Assembly: GCF_016907275.1 (NCBI RefSeq)
Contig: NZ_JAFBBP010000001.1
Location: forward strand, 744,001-808,000
DNA: 64,000 nucleotides
Reading direction: 5' to 3'
From: Micromonospora luteifusca
GTDB lineage: Bacteria > Actinomycetota > Actinomycetes > Mycobacteriales > Micromonosporaceae
In this document: positions 42,440-52,893 of the stretch, piece by piece
How the letters are laid out: each line of letters starts with the position of its first letter
Position numbering within the stretch: position 1 is the stretch's first letter
Made by a program: the position numbers and the translations under genes
The notes under the pieces: model-generated
Database searches by the model: none
What the model was told of the DNA's origin: nothing
The model's input: the letters and a program-made list of their open reading frames with translations, nothing else

Positions 42440-45400
42440 TCACAGGCGCGGGTCCTGCTGGACCTTGAGGGCGTTGAGGATCGGGTCGCCCTCGCCCTTC
42501 TCGCGGCGAAGCTCGATCTTCAGATCGCCACCGGTGTGCTCGACGGTGACCATGTTCATGTCCGCGGTCAGCGCACCCACCTTCGCCTGCACGTCATGGT
42601 CGTAGAGCGCGACCTTGCCGTCGACCAGAACATCGAAGGCACGCTTGCCGGCCTTGACCTTCTCGATCTCCGCGAAGTCGAGGGCGATTCGGTACTTCCC
42701 GGCGGGGGCGTTCTTGAACACGTAGCTGAACGTCTCGCCGGTCCGCTGGGTGCGGAGCAGCGCGTCGTCCTCGGTGCCGGCGATGTCGGCCTTGGTGGCG
42801 CGCGCCTTGCCGCCGACGTAGCCCCACGGCTTCGAGCCGAGCTCCTGGTCGGGCGACCAGATGAAGCCGTCGGCGCCGACGTATCCGGGTCCGCCGACGT
42901 CGACGCCCTTCCAGTAGGCCGAGGTCGCCAGGCGGACCGGCTTGAGCTGGGCCTCGCCCTTGCCGGCGTTCGACGCCATGAGCACGTCGCCGACGAGCAC
43001 GCCGGGCTCGACGTCGGCGTTGTCGGCCGTCGCCGTGACCGTGGTGGACTCGCCGACCGCGAGCTTGACCGTGCCGGTTGCGGCCGCGCCCGTGAGGGTC
43101 AGCCACGGAAGGTCGGCGGCCTCGTGCCCGCCGTCGCTGGTGCGGTTCTGCTCGCTGATCCGCACCTCGAGCGGGGCGGAGCCGCTGTTGGTCACGGTCA
43201 CGTCGGCCGTCGCCTTCTGGTCCTTGTCAAGGAGCCAGTCGAAGTCACCTCCGGTGACGGTGGCGATGCCCGTGGTCAACGCCGTGTCGACCACCTCGGC
43301 CTGATCCTTCTTGGCGATGGTCACGGGGTGACTGGCGGCGACGTAGTTCGGCGCCGACACCTCCACGGTGTTCTCGCCGACCAGCGCCTGGGCCTTCCAA
43401 CGGCCCTTCGCGTCGGCGGTGATGACCCGCTCACCGCCCGGTCCCTTGAGTGTGACGATCGCGCCCGCGATCGGCTTGCTGTCGTTCGCGTCGGTGACGG
43501 TGCCCTCGATCGTGCCCGCGGCCGGGAGGGTGTACTCCAGCCCCAGGCCGGCCTTGAGGATGGGCTGGTTGAAAGAGTACTGGCTCGCGGGGTTGCGGTT
43601 CAGGCTCTCCAGGCCGACCGTCGCCGACGAACCTCGGGTGAGGGGGTTGTCGCCGCCGATGCCGTCGCCGTACCCGATCTGGACCCGTCCGTCCGCGATC
43701 AGGGTGACCGAGAAGCTCACGCGAGCCGTCCGGTCGCTGTAGAAGGCGACGTTGCGCCACTCGATGACCTGCGCCGCCACCCCGTCCACCTCGGTCGTGC
43801 CGAAGTAGATGCCTGCCTCGTCGTCGACGATGAGGTCGTCCCAGAGCGGATAGATCGCGTCGATCGGGTACGGCGACGGCAGTGCCGTGTTGTCCGCCAG
43901 CGTGCTGGCGCGGTCGAAGGCCAGCGTGCCGTTCGTCGTCACGCACACCCCGTCCCAGGCCGTGTCGTAGAAGGGTTGCAGGAAGGTGGAGTCGAACCAC
44001 AGCACGCCGCAGGAGTCATCGCCGTGCCACCCGGACTCCTCCGTGCCCTGGCGGTAGAGCCCGTCGGTCACCTTCAGCGAGTACGAGCGACCGGCGGGGG
44101 CCACCGGCACGGGGCCCGGCTCCGGCTGCTCGGGCTGGGGCTCCGGCTCCGCCGTGTCCGCACGCGGGTCGAGCGTCACCCGCAGCGCGGCAATGGTCGG
44201 GGCCTGTAGTCCCTTGGAACCCCGCAGCTCCACGGTCAGCGGACCGCCCTCGTGCTTCACGACGGCGGTGCGCCAGTCGGCGGTGTTCGGCCCCACGGCC
44301 GCGGCCGGGTCGTACGCGTACTCCGTCAGCGATCCGTCCACGAGGACGTCGAACACCCGCTTGCCCTTGGCCACCTTCTCGATCTCGGCGAACCCGAGAT
44401 CGATCGCGTAGGTGCCCTTGGGCGCGTCGGGGAACCGGTAGAACAGCTGCTTGTCCGGCGTGGTGCGCTGCGACTGGAACAGGGCGTCGTCCGTCGTGCC
44501 TTCGATCCCGGCCTTCGTGGAGGTGACCTTCGTCTTCCCCTCGTAACCCCACGCCTCCTTGCCGGCGGCTTGGTCGCCGGACCAGGTGTAGCCGGAGCCG
44601 TCGGTGAACTTCGAGCCGCCGGCGTTGATGCCGACCTGGTACTTCGTGGTCGTGAGCGTCACCGGGACGTAGGTCTTGGACTGGCGTCCGGAGTCGGACC
44701 TCACCACGATGTTCGCGCCGAGGACTCCTGGCTTGGCGTCCTTCGAGGAGATCGAGACCTTGACGGTCGTCGACTTACCCGGGGCAAGGGTGCCGCCGGT
44801 CGAGGAGAGCGACAGCCACGGCAGGTCGGTGAGCAGGTCGTCCTCGACGTCGACGAGCACGACGTCGTCGGCGACCTGGTCCGCCGCCCACAGCGCGCCG
44901 GTCGAGTCGGTCTCGAGGCCGCCGCCCTGCGTCGCCTTCTGGCCCGGGAACCACCACGCGTTGACGAGCGAGCAGTCGACGGGGTCGACCTGCAGCAGGC
45001 GGGTGGGCCGGTCCGAGGTGAGGTCGGTGTACCAGATGGTGTCGGACGCCTGGTTGTAGGCCAGGCCCATCACCTCGGGCAGCGGCGGCGCGCAGAACGA
45101 CAGCAGCGCACCGGCGTTGTCGTGCGACGTGCCGGCGACGGTGCCGATCATGCCGTTCGCCCGGCCGCCGACGTAGAACACGTCCTGGGTCGGGTTGTAG
45201 GCGAGTCCGGTCAGCTGCAGCGTGGACCAGTCACCCTTGATCTGCCGGGTTTCCTTCCCGGTCTCTCGGTCGAAGCAGTGGATGTAGCTGGCCGGGCTGT
45301 CTTCCATCTGGCACATGTCACCGGTCTTGGTGTCGAGCGCCATGTCGAACGCGCGGTACGCGGGGTTCCACGACGCGTCGAAGACCTTCCCGGTCGGCTT

Positions 45401-48400
45401 GCCCGTCACCGTCCAGGCGGTGTTGGTCCGCGCGTTGTAGTCGTGGACCCAGACGTCGCCGTCGTACCCGATGCCGGAGGGCTCCTTCTCCGCGATCGTG
45501 CCCGGGATGGCGATCCGGGTGATGACGTCGCCGCCGGAGGTCGTACCGACCTTGGCGGCCGCCTGTGCTTCCGCGGCGCTCGCCGTCGCCGCCTTGCCGT
45601 CGGCGTTCGACGGCTTCATGCCGCTCGCACCGGCCTTCCACGCGGTGAGGTCGATCGTGCTGTCCGCACCCTTCCCGGTGCGCGCGGTGGCGCCGGCGGC
45701 GTCAAGGTCGGGGTGGCGCGCGGCCTCGCCCAGGTTGTACGTCAGTGGGGCGGAACCGTTGTTGGTCAGCGTCAGCGAGCCCACACCGTTCTGGTCGGTG
45801 CCCAACAGCGCCTCGAGGCCGTCGGCCTTCAGGCCGGCGACGCCCGTGGTCAGACGCGCGTCGATCTTGGCGTTCGCGTAGAGCTTGTCGAGGGAGAAGG
45901 GGTACGCCGCGGTCGTGTAGTTCGGCACCTCGACCGTCATGGTGTAGTCGCCGACGGGAAGCTGGCGATGCACGATGCCGGTCCCGTTGGTCGTGACGGT
46001 CTCGACGAGCCCACTCTTGTTCGAGAAGGAGACCGTGGCCCCCGCCACCGGCAGCCCGTCGTTCTGGTCGACGACGGTCGCGTTGAGGTACCCGAAGTCA
46101 GGCAGGTCGTAGGTGACGACCATCCCGTCGCGCAGCACCGGGGCGCTGTCGGAGAACCGGATACCGTCGACGCCGGCCCAGCCCTGTATGCCGGTGATGG
46201 CGTGGGAGCCGGCGGTCACCGGGTCGTCGGCCCCGATGCCGTCGCCGTAGCCGAAGATCACGGTGCCGGAGCGGGTGAGGGTGGCCGAATAGCTGACCGG
46301 CTCCGTGTACTCCGTCCGGTCCGGATAGGCCCAGAGTTTGGCGTTGCGGAACTCGACGACGAACGCGTCCTCGCCGTTGACCTTGGTGGCTGCCGTGAAG
46401 ACTCCTCCACCGGGGGCGAACTCGACGGGGGTCTGGACGTAGAACGGGAAGATACCCGCACCGCCGCTGTCGGGCCCGGTGCCGATCTCCGGAGAGATCA
46501 CGCCGCGCAGGCTGATACCGAGGGTGTCGTGGCTGCCGTTGTAGAGCGCGATCGGGAACGGCAGCTGCACCGTCGCCCACACGCCGCTGGTGAACGCGAC
46601 CGGGTCGGTGCCGCGCAGGTACTCGCCGTCGGAGACCGCGCAGCTGTAGCCGCCCTTGTCGACGACGAGCCCGACGGGGATCTCGCGCGACTCGTTCTGC
46701 GCGCCGACGGTCAACGGGACCGTCGTGGGCGAGAAGCAGGCGTTGGGCTTGACGTTCAGCGCGTACCCGCCCTCGGGGACAGCGCTGAACGTGAACGCGC
46801 CGTTGGCATCGGTGCGTACCGGCTTCAGCGGCGTGTCCGTGACGGAGACGTCGGCGTTGGGGACGGGCTTTTTCTTGTCGTCGACGACTCTGCCGCTGAT
46901 GTCGTGCCGCGCGGCGGCCGTGAGCGGCAGCTTGACGGAGGTGTCCTGGCCGAGGGTGACCGTGACGTTGGCGGTCGCGGTCAGGTAGCCGAAGACCTTG
47001 GTGCTGAGCTGGTAGTCGCCGACCGGGAGGTTCGTGGTGAACCGGCCGTCCTTGTCGGTGCCGATCGACCGGCTGAACGGTCCGCTGATCGTCACGTCGG
47101 CGGCGGGGACCGGCGCGCCGTCCGCGGTGACGACACCGGTGAGGGTGCCGCCCGTGCGGGGCGCGAGCTCGATCAGGCGGACGAGGTCGAGCCGGCCTTC
47201 GCCGTACTTGTTGTTGAAGTCGGCGGTGCCGCCGCACTCGGTGTCGTCGACGTCGACGGCCGACTCGGCGAGCAGGCGGCGGGTCTCCTCGACCTGCCCG
47301 ATGAGGGTCGGGTCGTAGCTCCACAGCGCCGCGACGGCGCCGGCGACGTGGGGGGCCGCCATCGAGGTGCCGGACATCTCGACGTAGTTGTCGTTCGGGT
47401 AGGACGAACGGACAGCGTCGCCCGGAGCGGAGATCTCGGGCTTGATCCGGTCGCCTTCACCCTCGCCCTTGCGGGAGAACGACGCAAGCGTGCCGTCCGA
47501 GGCGTAGGCGCCGACGGAGTAGGCACTCTCGGCGGAGCCGGGTGAGGAGACGGTGTCGCAGGCCGCGTACGGCGTGGTGTTGCCCGATGACCAGACGCTG
47601 AAGATGCCCGCGGCGCTCCAGGCTTCGTCGATGGCCCGGAAGAAGTCGTTGAAGCTGTGCTCTTCGGTCTGGCCCCACGAGTTGTTGATGACGTGGGGAC
47701 GCTTGGACGGGTCGGGGTTGTTCCCGTGGACGTCGGTCGGGGCGAGCAGCCACCAGCCGGACTTGAGCAGCGACTCCACGCCGGTGCTGTCACAGCAGCC
47801 GTTTGTCGCGATCCACTGCGCCTCCGGGGCGACGCCGACGTGGTTGGTGCCGTCGTCGCCGACCATGGTGCCCATGGTGTGCGTGCCGTGTCCGTTGTCG
47901 TCGCACGGCGCGTCCGTGCACGGGCCCCGGGCGGCCATCCAGTTGTAGTTGTGGTCGACGGTGCCGTCGGGCTTCGTGCCGCGGTACTGCTGCATCAGGG
48001 CGGGGTGGTCGAATTGGACGCCCGAGTCGAGGTTGGACACGGTGATGCCCGCGCCGGTGGCGCCCATGGCCCAGGCCTCGGGGGCGTGGATGGCGTCCAG
48101 ACCCCACGTGGAGGTGCCGGCCTTGGCTTCGGCCTTCGGGGCGGCGGAGCGGGCAGCCTGGTCAGCTGGGCTCTTCTGGTCAACGGGCTTGACCAACGCG
48201 ACCTGCGGCGTCGCGTGGATCTCGGCGACCTGCACCTTCGAGGCCACGTTGAGGGCGAGCTTCTCGTTGCCGCCCTTGACGAGCACGGTGTTGGCGATCG
48301 GGTACGAGGTGTATTTGACGCCGGCCCGGTCGAGTTCGGTGGAGACGGATGCCAGGGAGTCCTTCGCCGCCGCGTTCAGCGCGTCGTAGACGAACTTCCC

Positions 48401-48628
48401 GCGAGCGGTCCAGTCGGTGATCTTCTTCGTCGGCTCGAGGTTGGCCTTGGTGTCGAACGTGATCCAGAAGTCGGACGCCGCAGACGTGCGGAAGCGGTCC
48501 TTGAGGTTTGGGGCGATCTTGTTGGCGGCGGCGCCTGGATCCGGCTCAGCGGCGGACGCCGGTGGTGCCTGGATCATGCTCAGGCCGACCGCTGCGACCA
48601 GCGAAGCCGCGAGGGCTTTGAGTTTCAT
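42440..48628 (-). CDS. Giant secreted subtilisin (S8) with CarboxypepD_reg-like and malectin-like domains
   Basis: 2062 residues, ATG with AAGGA 6 bases upstream; signal peptide ends near ASAAE. After a propeptide, the S8 domain has its triad at Asp201 (NLDSGV), His247 (NGHGTHTMGT) and Ser422 (SGTSMAAPHVAG) with Asn350. Carboxypeptidase-regulatory-like beta domains follow (from ~500, ~570, ~890 and again ~1680), a beta-propeller-like stretch (~1030-1250), and two malectin-like modules (~1340-1500 and ~1900-2060), each with AEIEKV..GKR.FDVLVDG. The large C-terminal region is probably for binding glycans or the cell wall. A LAL regulator gene lies immediately upstream. Confidence 0.93.
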   Translation of the reverse strand: MKLKALAASLVAAVGLSMIQAPPASAAEPDPGAAANKIAPNLKDRFRTSAASDFWITFDTKANLEPTKKITDWTARGKFVYDALNAAAKDSLASVSTELDRAGVKYTSYPIANTVLVKGGNEKLALNVASKVQVAEIHATPQVALVKPVDQKSPADQAARSAAPKAEAKAGTSTWGLDAIHAPEAWAMGATGAGITVSNLDSGVQFDHPALMQQYRGTKPDGTVDHNYNWMAARGPCTDAPCDDNGHGTHTMGTMVGDDGTNHVGVAPEAQWIATNGCCDSTGVESLLKSGWWLLAPTDVHGNNPDPSKRPHVINNSWGQTEEHSFNDFFRAIDEAWSAAGIFSVWSSGNTTPYAACDTVSSPGSAESAYSVGAYASDGTLASFSRKGEGEGDRIKPEISAPGDAVRSSYPNDNYVEMSGTSMAAPHVAGAVAALWSYDPTLIGQVEETRRLLAESAVDVDDTECGGTADFNNKYGEGRLDLVRLIELAPRTGGTLTGVVTADGAPVPAADVTISGPFSRSIGTDKDGRFTTNLPVGDYQLSTKVFGYLTATANVTVTLGQDTSVKLPLTAAARHDISGRVVDDKKKPVPNADVSVTDTPLKPVRTDANGAFTFSAVPEGGYALNVKPNACFSPTTVPLTVGAQNESREIPVGLVVDKGGYSCAVSDGEYLRGTDPVAFTSGVWATVQLPFPIALYNGSHDTLGISLRGVISPEIGTGPDSGGAGIFPFYVQTPVEFAPGGGVFTAATKVNGEDAFVVEFRNAKLWAYPDRTEYTEPVSYSATLTRSGTVIFGYGDGIGADDPVTAGSHAITGIQGWAGVDGIRFSDSAPVLRDGMVVTYDLPDFGYLNATVVDQNDGLPVAGATVSFSNKSGLVETVTTNGTGIVHRQLPVGDYTMTVEVPNYTTAAYPFSLDKLYANAKIDARLTTGVAGLKADGLEALLGTDQNGVGSLTLTNNGSAPLTYNLGEAARHPDLDAAGATARTGKGADSTIDLTAWKAGASGMKPSNADGKAATASAAEAQAAAKVGTTSGGDVITRIAIPGTIAEKEPSGIGYDGDVWVHDYNARTNTAWTVTGKPTGKVFDASWNPAYRAFDMALDTKTGDMCQMEDSPASYIHCFDRETGKETRQIKGDWSTLQLTGLAYNPTQDVFYVGGRANGMIGTVAGTSHDNAGALLSFCAPPLPEVMGLAYNQASDTIWYTDLTSDRPTRLLQVDPVDCSLVNAWWFPGQKATQGGGLETDSTGALWAADQVADDVVLVDVEDDLLTDLPWLSLSSTGGTLAPGKSTTVKVSISSKDAKPGVLGANIVVRSDSGRQSKTYVPVTLTTTKYQVGINAGGSKFTDGSGYTWSGDQAAGKEAWGYEGKTKVTSTKAGIEGTTDDALFQSQRTTPDKQLFYRFPDAPKGTYAIDLGFAEIEKVAKGKRVFDVLVDGSLTEYAYDPAAAVGPNTADWRTAVVKHEGGPLTVELRGSKGLQAPTIAALRVTLDPRADTAEPEPQPEQPEPGPVPVAPAGRSYSLKVTDGLYRQGTEESGWHGDDSCGVLWFDSTFLQPFYDTAWDGVCVTTNGTLAFDRASTLADNTALPSPYPIDAIYPLWDDLIVDDEAGIYFGTTEVDGVAAQVIEWRNVAFYSDRTARVSFSVTLIADGRVQIGYGDGIGGDNPLTRGSSATVGLESLNRNPASQYSFNQPILKAGLGLEYTLPAAGTIEGTVTDANDSKPIAGAIVTLKGPGGERVITADAKGRWKAQALVGENTVEVSAPNYVAASHPVTIAKKDQAEVVDTALTTGIATVTGGDFDWLLDKDQKATADVTVTNSGSAPLEVRISEQNRTSDGGHEAADLPWLTLTGAAATGTVKLAVGESTTVTATADNADVEPGVLVGDVLMASNAGKGEAQLKPVRLATSAYWKGVDVGGPGYVGADGFIWSPDQELGSKPWGYVGGKARATKADIAGTEDDALLRTQRTGETFSYVFKNAPAGKYRIALDFAEIEKVKAGKRAFDVLVDGKVALYDHDVQAKVGALTADMNMVTVEHTGGDLKIELRREKGEGDPILNALKVQQDPRL

Positions 48629-48873
48629 GTGGGTCCTTGCCTACAGGGGCTGGTAGGGGTCGTGGTTCTTGTGGTCGTCGGCACCGTCGCCACCGTCGGC
48701 GTCGGGGGCGCGGACGGGCTGCTCGCGGGGCAGCTCGGGCGGTGGCGGGTGCTCGATCGCGGCGTCGTCACGCGCGACTGGTCGGTCAGGCATGCATTGC
48801 CCCAGGGCTATGGATCATGGGGCCATGCTCGAACGGATCAGTGGCCGTCGCTATCCAGCGGATACGTCAATTT

Positions 48874-51819
48874 TCACGACGGGTCGTCGAGGGAGTCCTC
48901 TTCTGCGAACACTCCGGCCTCCACCGCCTTGACCGCGAGCGCGGTCCGGGAGGTCACCTTCAACTTGCGCATCGCCGCACGCAACTGCTGATCCACCGTG
49001 GCTGGTGACTTGGCCAGGATCCGGCTGATCTCCCGGTTGGTCTTGCCGGCGACAACCAGTTGGACCACGTCGAGCTCGCGCGGTGAGAGCTGGTCGCCGT
49101 ACCCTCGTCGGCCGCCGCGCCACAGTCGCGGAACCTCGGCGCCGTGTTCGCGAAGCCGCTGTGCGACACGGTCCGCGTCGCCGCGGGCTCCGAGCCGGAA
49201 CAGTTGCTCGTACTGTGCGGCCAGCAGCTCTCGGCCGTGTTCGATCTGGCCGTGCGCGATGAGCGCCTCGGCTTGACGCTCCCGGGCGAGCATGGCGTCG
49301 TAGGGGCGCGGCAACGCGCTCCAGGCGCGCGCCGCCCGGTCGAATGCCGTCGCCGCGCGAGCGTGGTCTCCGGCTGCGGCGAGCAGCAGGGCGCGGCATA
49401 CGGCGAGCGCGGCGCGGGGCGCAGGCGCCGTACGGCCCCGCAGTCCTCTGGCGAGCTGGTCGCCCAGGCGTGTCGCGGTCTTGAGGTCGCCTGCGGCGAG
49501 GTGCGCCTCGATCCGGGCGGGGACGAGGTCCGTCGCCCAGATCCAGATGCCCTTTCTCCGGACGGTGTCCATCGGCTCGCTCGTGATCTGCAGCGCCCGG
49601 CCGCTGTTTCCGTCCGTCAGCCACAGTCTGGCCAGCGCGGCGGCGGCCTCCATCGTGTCGTCGGCCGCGCCGAGACGGGCGGACTCCTCGAGGACCAGGC
49701 GGAACTGCTCCTCCGCGGCGCGCCGCCGTCCGGTTGCGGCCGCCAGTCGGGCCGCGAGCCGGATGCTGCCGAGGTAGTGCGCCGGCCGGTCCCGGTCGGC
49801 ATCGGCGAGTGCCGCGCTCTGTTCGGCGAGACCCTCCCACCGGCCGGTGAGCCACGCCAGGTTGGCCTGTTCGAGTCGGACGTTGTGTTGCAGCCGGGAC
49901 GCCTGCTCGGTCTCGGCAAGGTGCCTGGCCACGGCGAGGTGTTTGTCCGCGTCGGCGTACCGGCCCCAGGCCACTGCGCCGGTCCCGACGTTTGCGTGGA
50001 TGCGGGCCACGTCGAGACGCTCCGCCGAGGTCGCGCCGTCGAGGGGCAGGCCGACGACGACGTCCCAGGCCTCCTCTTCGCCGAGCATGAGCAACGCCGC
50101 GGCTCGGTTGCCGGCCAGGTTCAGCCGCTCTGCGGGAGAGACGAATTCGGTGGTGAGTTCAGCGGCGCGATCCAGCCATCGCCGATGGGTCGACGCCGGC
50201 CACGGTCCCGCATAGGCCCAGCCGAGGTAGGTCATCGCCCGGGCCGCCTCGACCGGGTCATGGTCGAGGTTGGCCACCGCCTGCTCGAGCTCGCTGAGTG
50301 CGGCCTGCGCCTCACCCGCGGTGATCAGGAGCCGACCCAGGGGGTTGCGGATCTCGGCCTGCTGGCGGGCGGAGAGACCGGGGGTCTCCAGCACCGAGCG
50401 CAGGGTACGGATCACCCGGTGGTGAACCTCATCGACAGGTTCGCGACGGCCCAGTGCGGCCACGCCGGCGATGCTCGCTGTTCGTGCCCGATCCGCCGGC
50501 GGCAGCACGGCCCACGACAACAGATCGACAAGCATGTCGACCGCCTTGGTGTGGTCACCCGACGCCATGGCCAGCTCGGCAGCCTGCTCGGCGTATCGCG
50601 CCCAGGACCGCGTCTCGCCCGCCTCCCGGAAGTGGTGGGCAAGGCGTGCGACAGGCGGCGGGTGGATGTTCTCCAAGGCGCGGCCGGCCAGCAGGTGGAC
50701 GTGTCTGCGGTCGGTCAACGGGATGGCTTCGTAGACAGCCGTGGCGGCCAGCACATGCCGGAATCGCCACTGGTCGCGGTCGTCTGCGTCCAGGACGCCG
50801 GCGTCGGCCGCTTCGGCGATGGCGCTTCGACACGTGGCGGGTGACAGCGCGGCGGTCCGCGCGATCGTGGCCACCGATGACCGCTCAGCCAACGTGGCCG
50901 CGGCTCGCAACACCTGCTGCGCTGGCGGCGACAGACGGCCCACCCGCTCCCGGGTGGAGTCGCGAACCGTTGGCGGCACCCGCAGCTCGCGCAGCTTCAG
51001 CCGGACCCACTGCCCGTCGCGGAAGACGAGGTCGGCGCGGTCGCACATGAGGCGAACCGACTCCTCCAGTGCCAGCGGAACGCCACCGGTCCGCTCGTGC
51101 ATGAACGTCGCGAACTCCTGCGATATCGGGTTGCCGTCCAGCATCGAGGACACCAGCGCTGCCGTGTCGTCGGGTCGCATCGGCGCCAGGGCGATCCGCA
51201 GCTGGGTCACGCCGGCGGGCAGCCGGGACGTCAGCCGCAGCAACAGCGACCCGTCGTTCACCTCCTCCGGACGGTAGGAGATCATGAGGCTTGGCCCGTC
51301 CGTTTGCTGCCGGGACGTGACGAACAGCAGGAACTCCAAGGTCATTTCGTCGGCCCAGTGGGCGTCCTCAAGCACGAGTACGTCGACACGCAGAGCCCGC
51401 AGCAGCTCGTCCAGGGCGCGGAACAGGCGATGCCGTGCCGCCTTCGCATCGCCCAGGGGCTGCAGTGCGGGCGGCAGGTCTGAGGACCATTCAGGGAACA
51501 GGGGCCGTAACGCACCCGCAAGCGCGGTGAGCGGCAATCGCGACACCGGGCCGTCGATCCCACGGAACGCGTCGACGATCGGCCCCAAGGTCAGCGACTC
51601 GCGAAGCGGTGGGCACACCGAGACCAAGGCGGTGCGCTGGTCCGGCGCCGCCAACCACTCTCGCAGCAGTCGGCTCTTCCCGATTCCCGCCTCGCCCTCT
51701 ACCAGCACGATCGCCGGTGGCCGGGCCAGGGCGTCCCGGAGGGCCGCCATCTCCCGATCACGACCCACGAAATCCGGCGTAGAAACCGTTGGAGAAGTCC
51801 CGGGCGAGGGGTCGAGCAT
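48874..51819 (-). CDS. LuxR-type AAA/LAL transcription regulator
   Basis: 981 residues. N-terminal ATPase with Walker A VEGEAGIGKSRLL and Walker B VLVLEDAHWAD, a long helical-repeat middle, and a C-terminal LuxR helix-turn-helix (SPRELDVVQLVVAGKTNREISRILAKSPATV). A single ATP-dependent activator of the MalT/LAL class. It lies 245 bases upstream of the giant protease gene on the same strand and is its likely regulator. The start ATG has only a weak ribosome binding site. Confidence 0.92.
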   Translation of the reverse strand: MLDPSPGTSPTVSTPDFVGRDREMAALRDALARPPAIVLVEGEAGIGKSRLLREWLAAPDQRTALVSVCPPLRESLTLGPIVDAFRGIDGPVSRLPLTALAGALRPLFPEWSSDLPPALQPLGDAKAARHRLFRALDELLRALRVDVLVLEDAHWADEMTLEFLLFVTSRQQTDGPSLMISYRPEEVNDGSLLLRLTSRLPAGVTQLRIALAPMRPDDTAALVSSMLDGNPISQEFATFMHERTGGVPLALEESVRLMCDRADLVFRDGQWVRLKLRELRVPPTVRDSTRERVGRLSPPAQQVLRAAATLAERSSVATIARTAALSPATCRSAIAEAADAGVLDADDRDQWRFRHVLAATAVYEAIPLTDRRHVHLLAGRALENIHPPPVARLAHHFREAGETRSWARYAEQAAELAMASGDHTKAVDMLVDLLSWAVLPPADRARTASIAGVAALGRREPVDEVHHRVIRTLRSVLETPGLSARQQAEIRNPLGRLLITAGEAQAALSELEQAVANLDHDPVEAARAMTYLGWAYAGPWPASTHRRWLDRAAELTTEFVSPAERLNLAGNRAAALLMLGEEEAWDVVVGLPLDGATSAERLDVARIHANVGTGAVAWGRYADADKHLAVARHLAETEQASRLQHNVRLEQANLAWLTGRWEGLAEQSAALADADRDRPAHYLGSIRLAARLAAATGRRRAAEEQFRLVLEESARLGAADDTMEAAAALARLWLTDGNSGRALQITSEPMDTVRRKGIWIWATDLVPARIEAHLAAGDLKTATRLGDQLARGLRGRTAPAPRAALAVCRALLLAAAGDHARAATAFDRAARAWSALPRPYDAMLARERQAEALIAHGQIEHGRELLAAQYEQLFRLGARGDADRVAQRLREHGAEVPRLWRGGRRGYGDQLSPRELDVVQLVVAGKTNREISRILAKSPATVDQQLRAAMRKLKVTSRTALAVKAVEAGVFAEEDSLDDPS

Positions 51820-51865
51820 GCGTGATGATCTCGCTTTTCAGTGCTCGGGCGCAAGTACACGGCGG

Positions 51866-52076
51866 CTACTCGGCTGCGGTGGCCCGTCGAGCGCGGCCCA
51901 GCGACACCGCCAACTCCGCCACCCGCCGGGCAACCTCAGCAGGGTCGCCGCCGCCGGACAGCGCTGCGGACTCGGCTGGTGCGGCGGACTCGGTGTATCC
52001 CTCACCTTTTCCGCGATGAGCTCGTCCACGTGAGCGGCACTCTGGAGGTAGCGCCGACCAACTCGAAGCGGCGCAT
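51866..52076 (-). pseudogene. WGR-domain protein remnant
   Basis: Three frames joined give a shortened WGR protein: MRRFELVGATS (frame a), AAHVDELIAEKV (frame b), then GYTESAAPAESAALSGGGDP to RRATAAE (frame c). The middle of the WGR domain is deleted and one G is missing in GTGAGGGATAC. Intact family members start MRRFE.V.GTS and contain AHVDKLIAEKVREGY. No function is expected. Confidence 0.65.
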
Positions 52077-52086
52077 CGCGGCCACG

Positions 52087-52893
52087 TCACATCCTTCGCG
52101 GTTGAGGGGTCGGCTGAGGTGGGTCCCGGCGGATAGGTCGAACGTCGAACTGGCCGGCGGCCGTCATCGTCTGCATCGGGTCTCTCGGGACCTCAGTCAG
52201 CTGGAGCACGCCCAGGAGGCTCGGCGGAAGCGCGCGGGCGGCCAGAGTGGTCAGATCCCGTATCGGTGTGCCAGCGACGTCCTGGTCGCGGGACTTCTCG
52301 TACAATCCGGTGAACCGGCGGTCGAATCTCAGTTGCCGTTCGACGATCAGGTTGTAGTGGAATCGCAGCTCGTTAAAGGTCTGCGGAACTCGCCCGCGAG
52401 GGGCCAGCACCGCGCCGATGCCCTGCGTCGCGTCGCGGCAATAGGCCTCCCGCTCGTGCTCGTTGAGCCGTCGGCAGAACAGCTCCTGCACTCGCAACAG
52501 GCTGTACACGACGATGGTGTAGACGGCTGTCGAATGCAGCGGATCCTGCTGTTGAAATGTTGAGGCGTCGCGCCGTTTCGCCCACCCGAACTTCCGCGGT
52601 GACTCAGGGTCGCGAGCCAGCCGGAACGACTGTTCGCCATCACCGAACACGCCGGTCATGGCCAGTTCGAGCAACTCCTCGACGGCGTTGGCGTGGCGTC
52701 CGCCGCGGGCTGTGCGCACGATCGACGTGGCAACCGGCTCGTACGCGAAAAGCGTGATGGCCGCCGCCCAGACTCCGCCCAGAACCGGCAGTCGCACGGC
52801 GTTCAATTCATTGATGACCGATGACCCGGCCCGGTGGGTACCCACAGGTGACTCACCGGGATACGGCCACAGGGGATGCGACTGGCTGCGCAA
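52087..52893 (-). CDS. DUF2236 / MpaB-Lcp-like protein
   Basis: 268 residues, TTG start with GGAGG 6 bases upstream. The pattern of a Pro/Gly N terminus, RLARDPESPRKFGWAKRRD, DPLHSTAVYTIVVYSLLRVQELFCRRLNEHEREAYCRD and VPQTFNELRFHYN resembles DUF2236 proteins (MpaB, latex-clearing Lcp), which bind haem. The haem His is not certain here. Loose resemblance only. Confidence 0.6.
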   Translation of the reverse strand: MRSQSHPLWPYPGESPVGTHRAGSSVINELNAVRLPVLGGVWAAAITLFAYEPVATSIVRTARGGRHANAVEELLELAMTGVFGDGEQSFRLARDPESPRKFGWAKRRDASTFQQQDPLHSTAVYTIVVYSLLRVQELFCRRLNEHEREAYCRDATQGIGAVLAPRGRVPQTFNELRFHYNLIVERQLRFDRRFTGLYEKSRDQDVAGTPIRDLTTLAARALPPSLLGVLQLTEVPRDPMQTMTAAGQFDVRPIRRDPPQPTPQPRRM

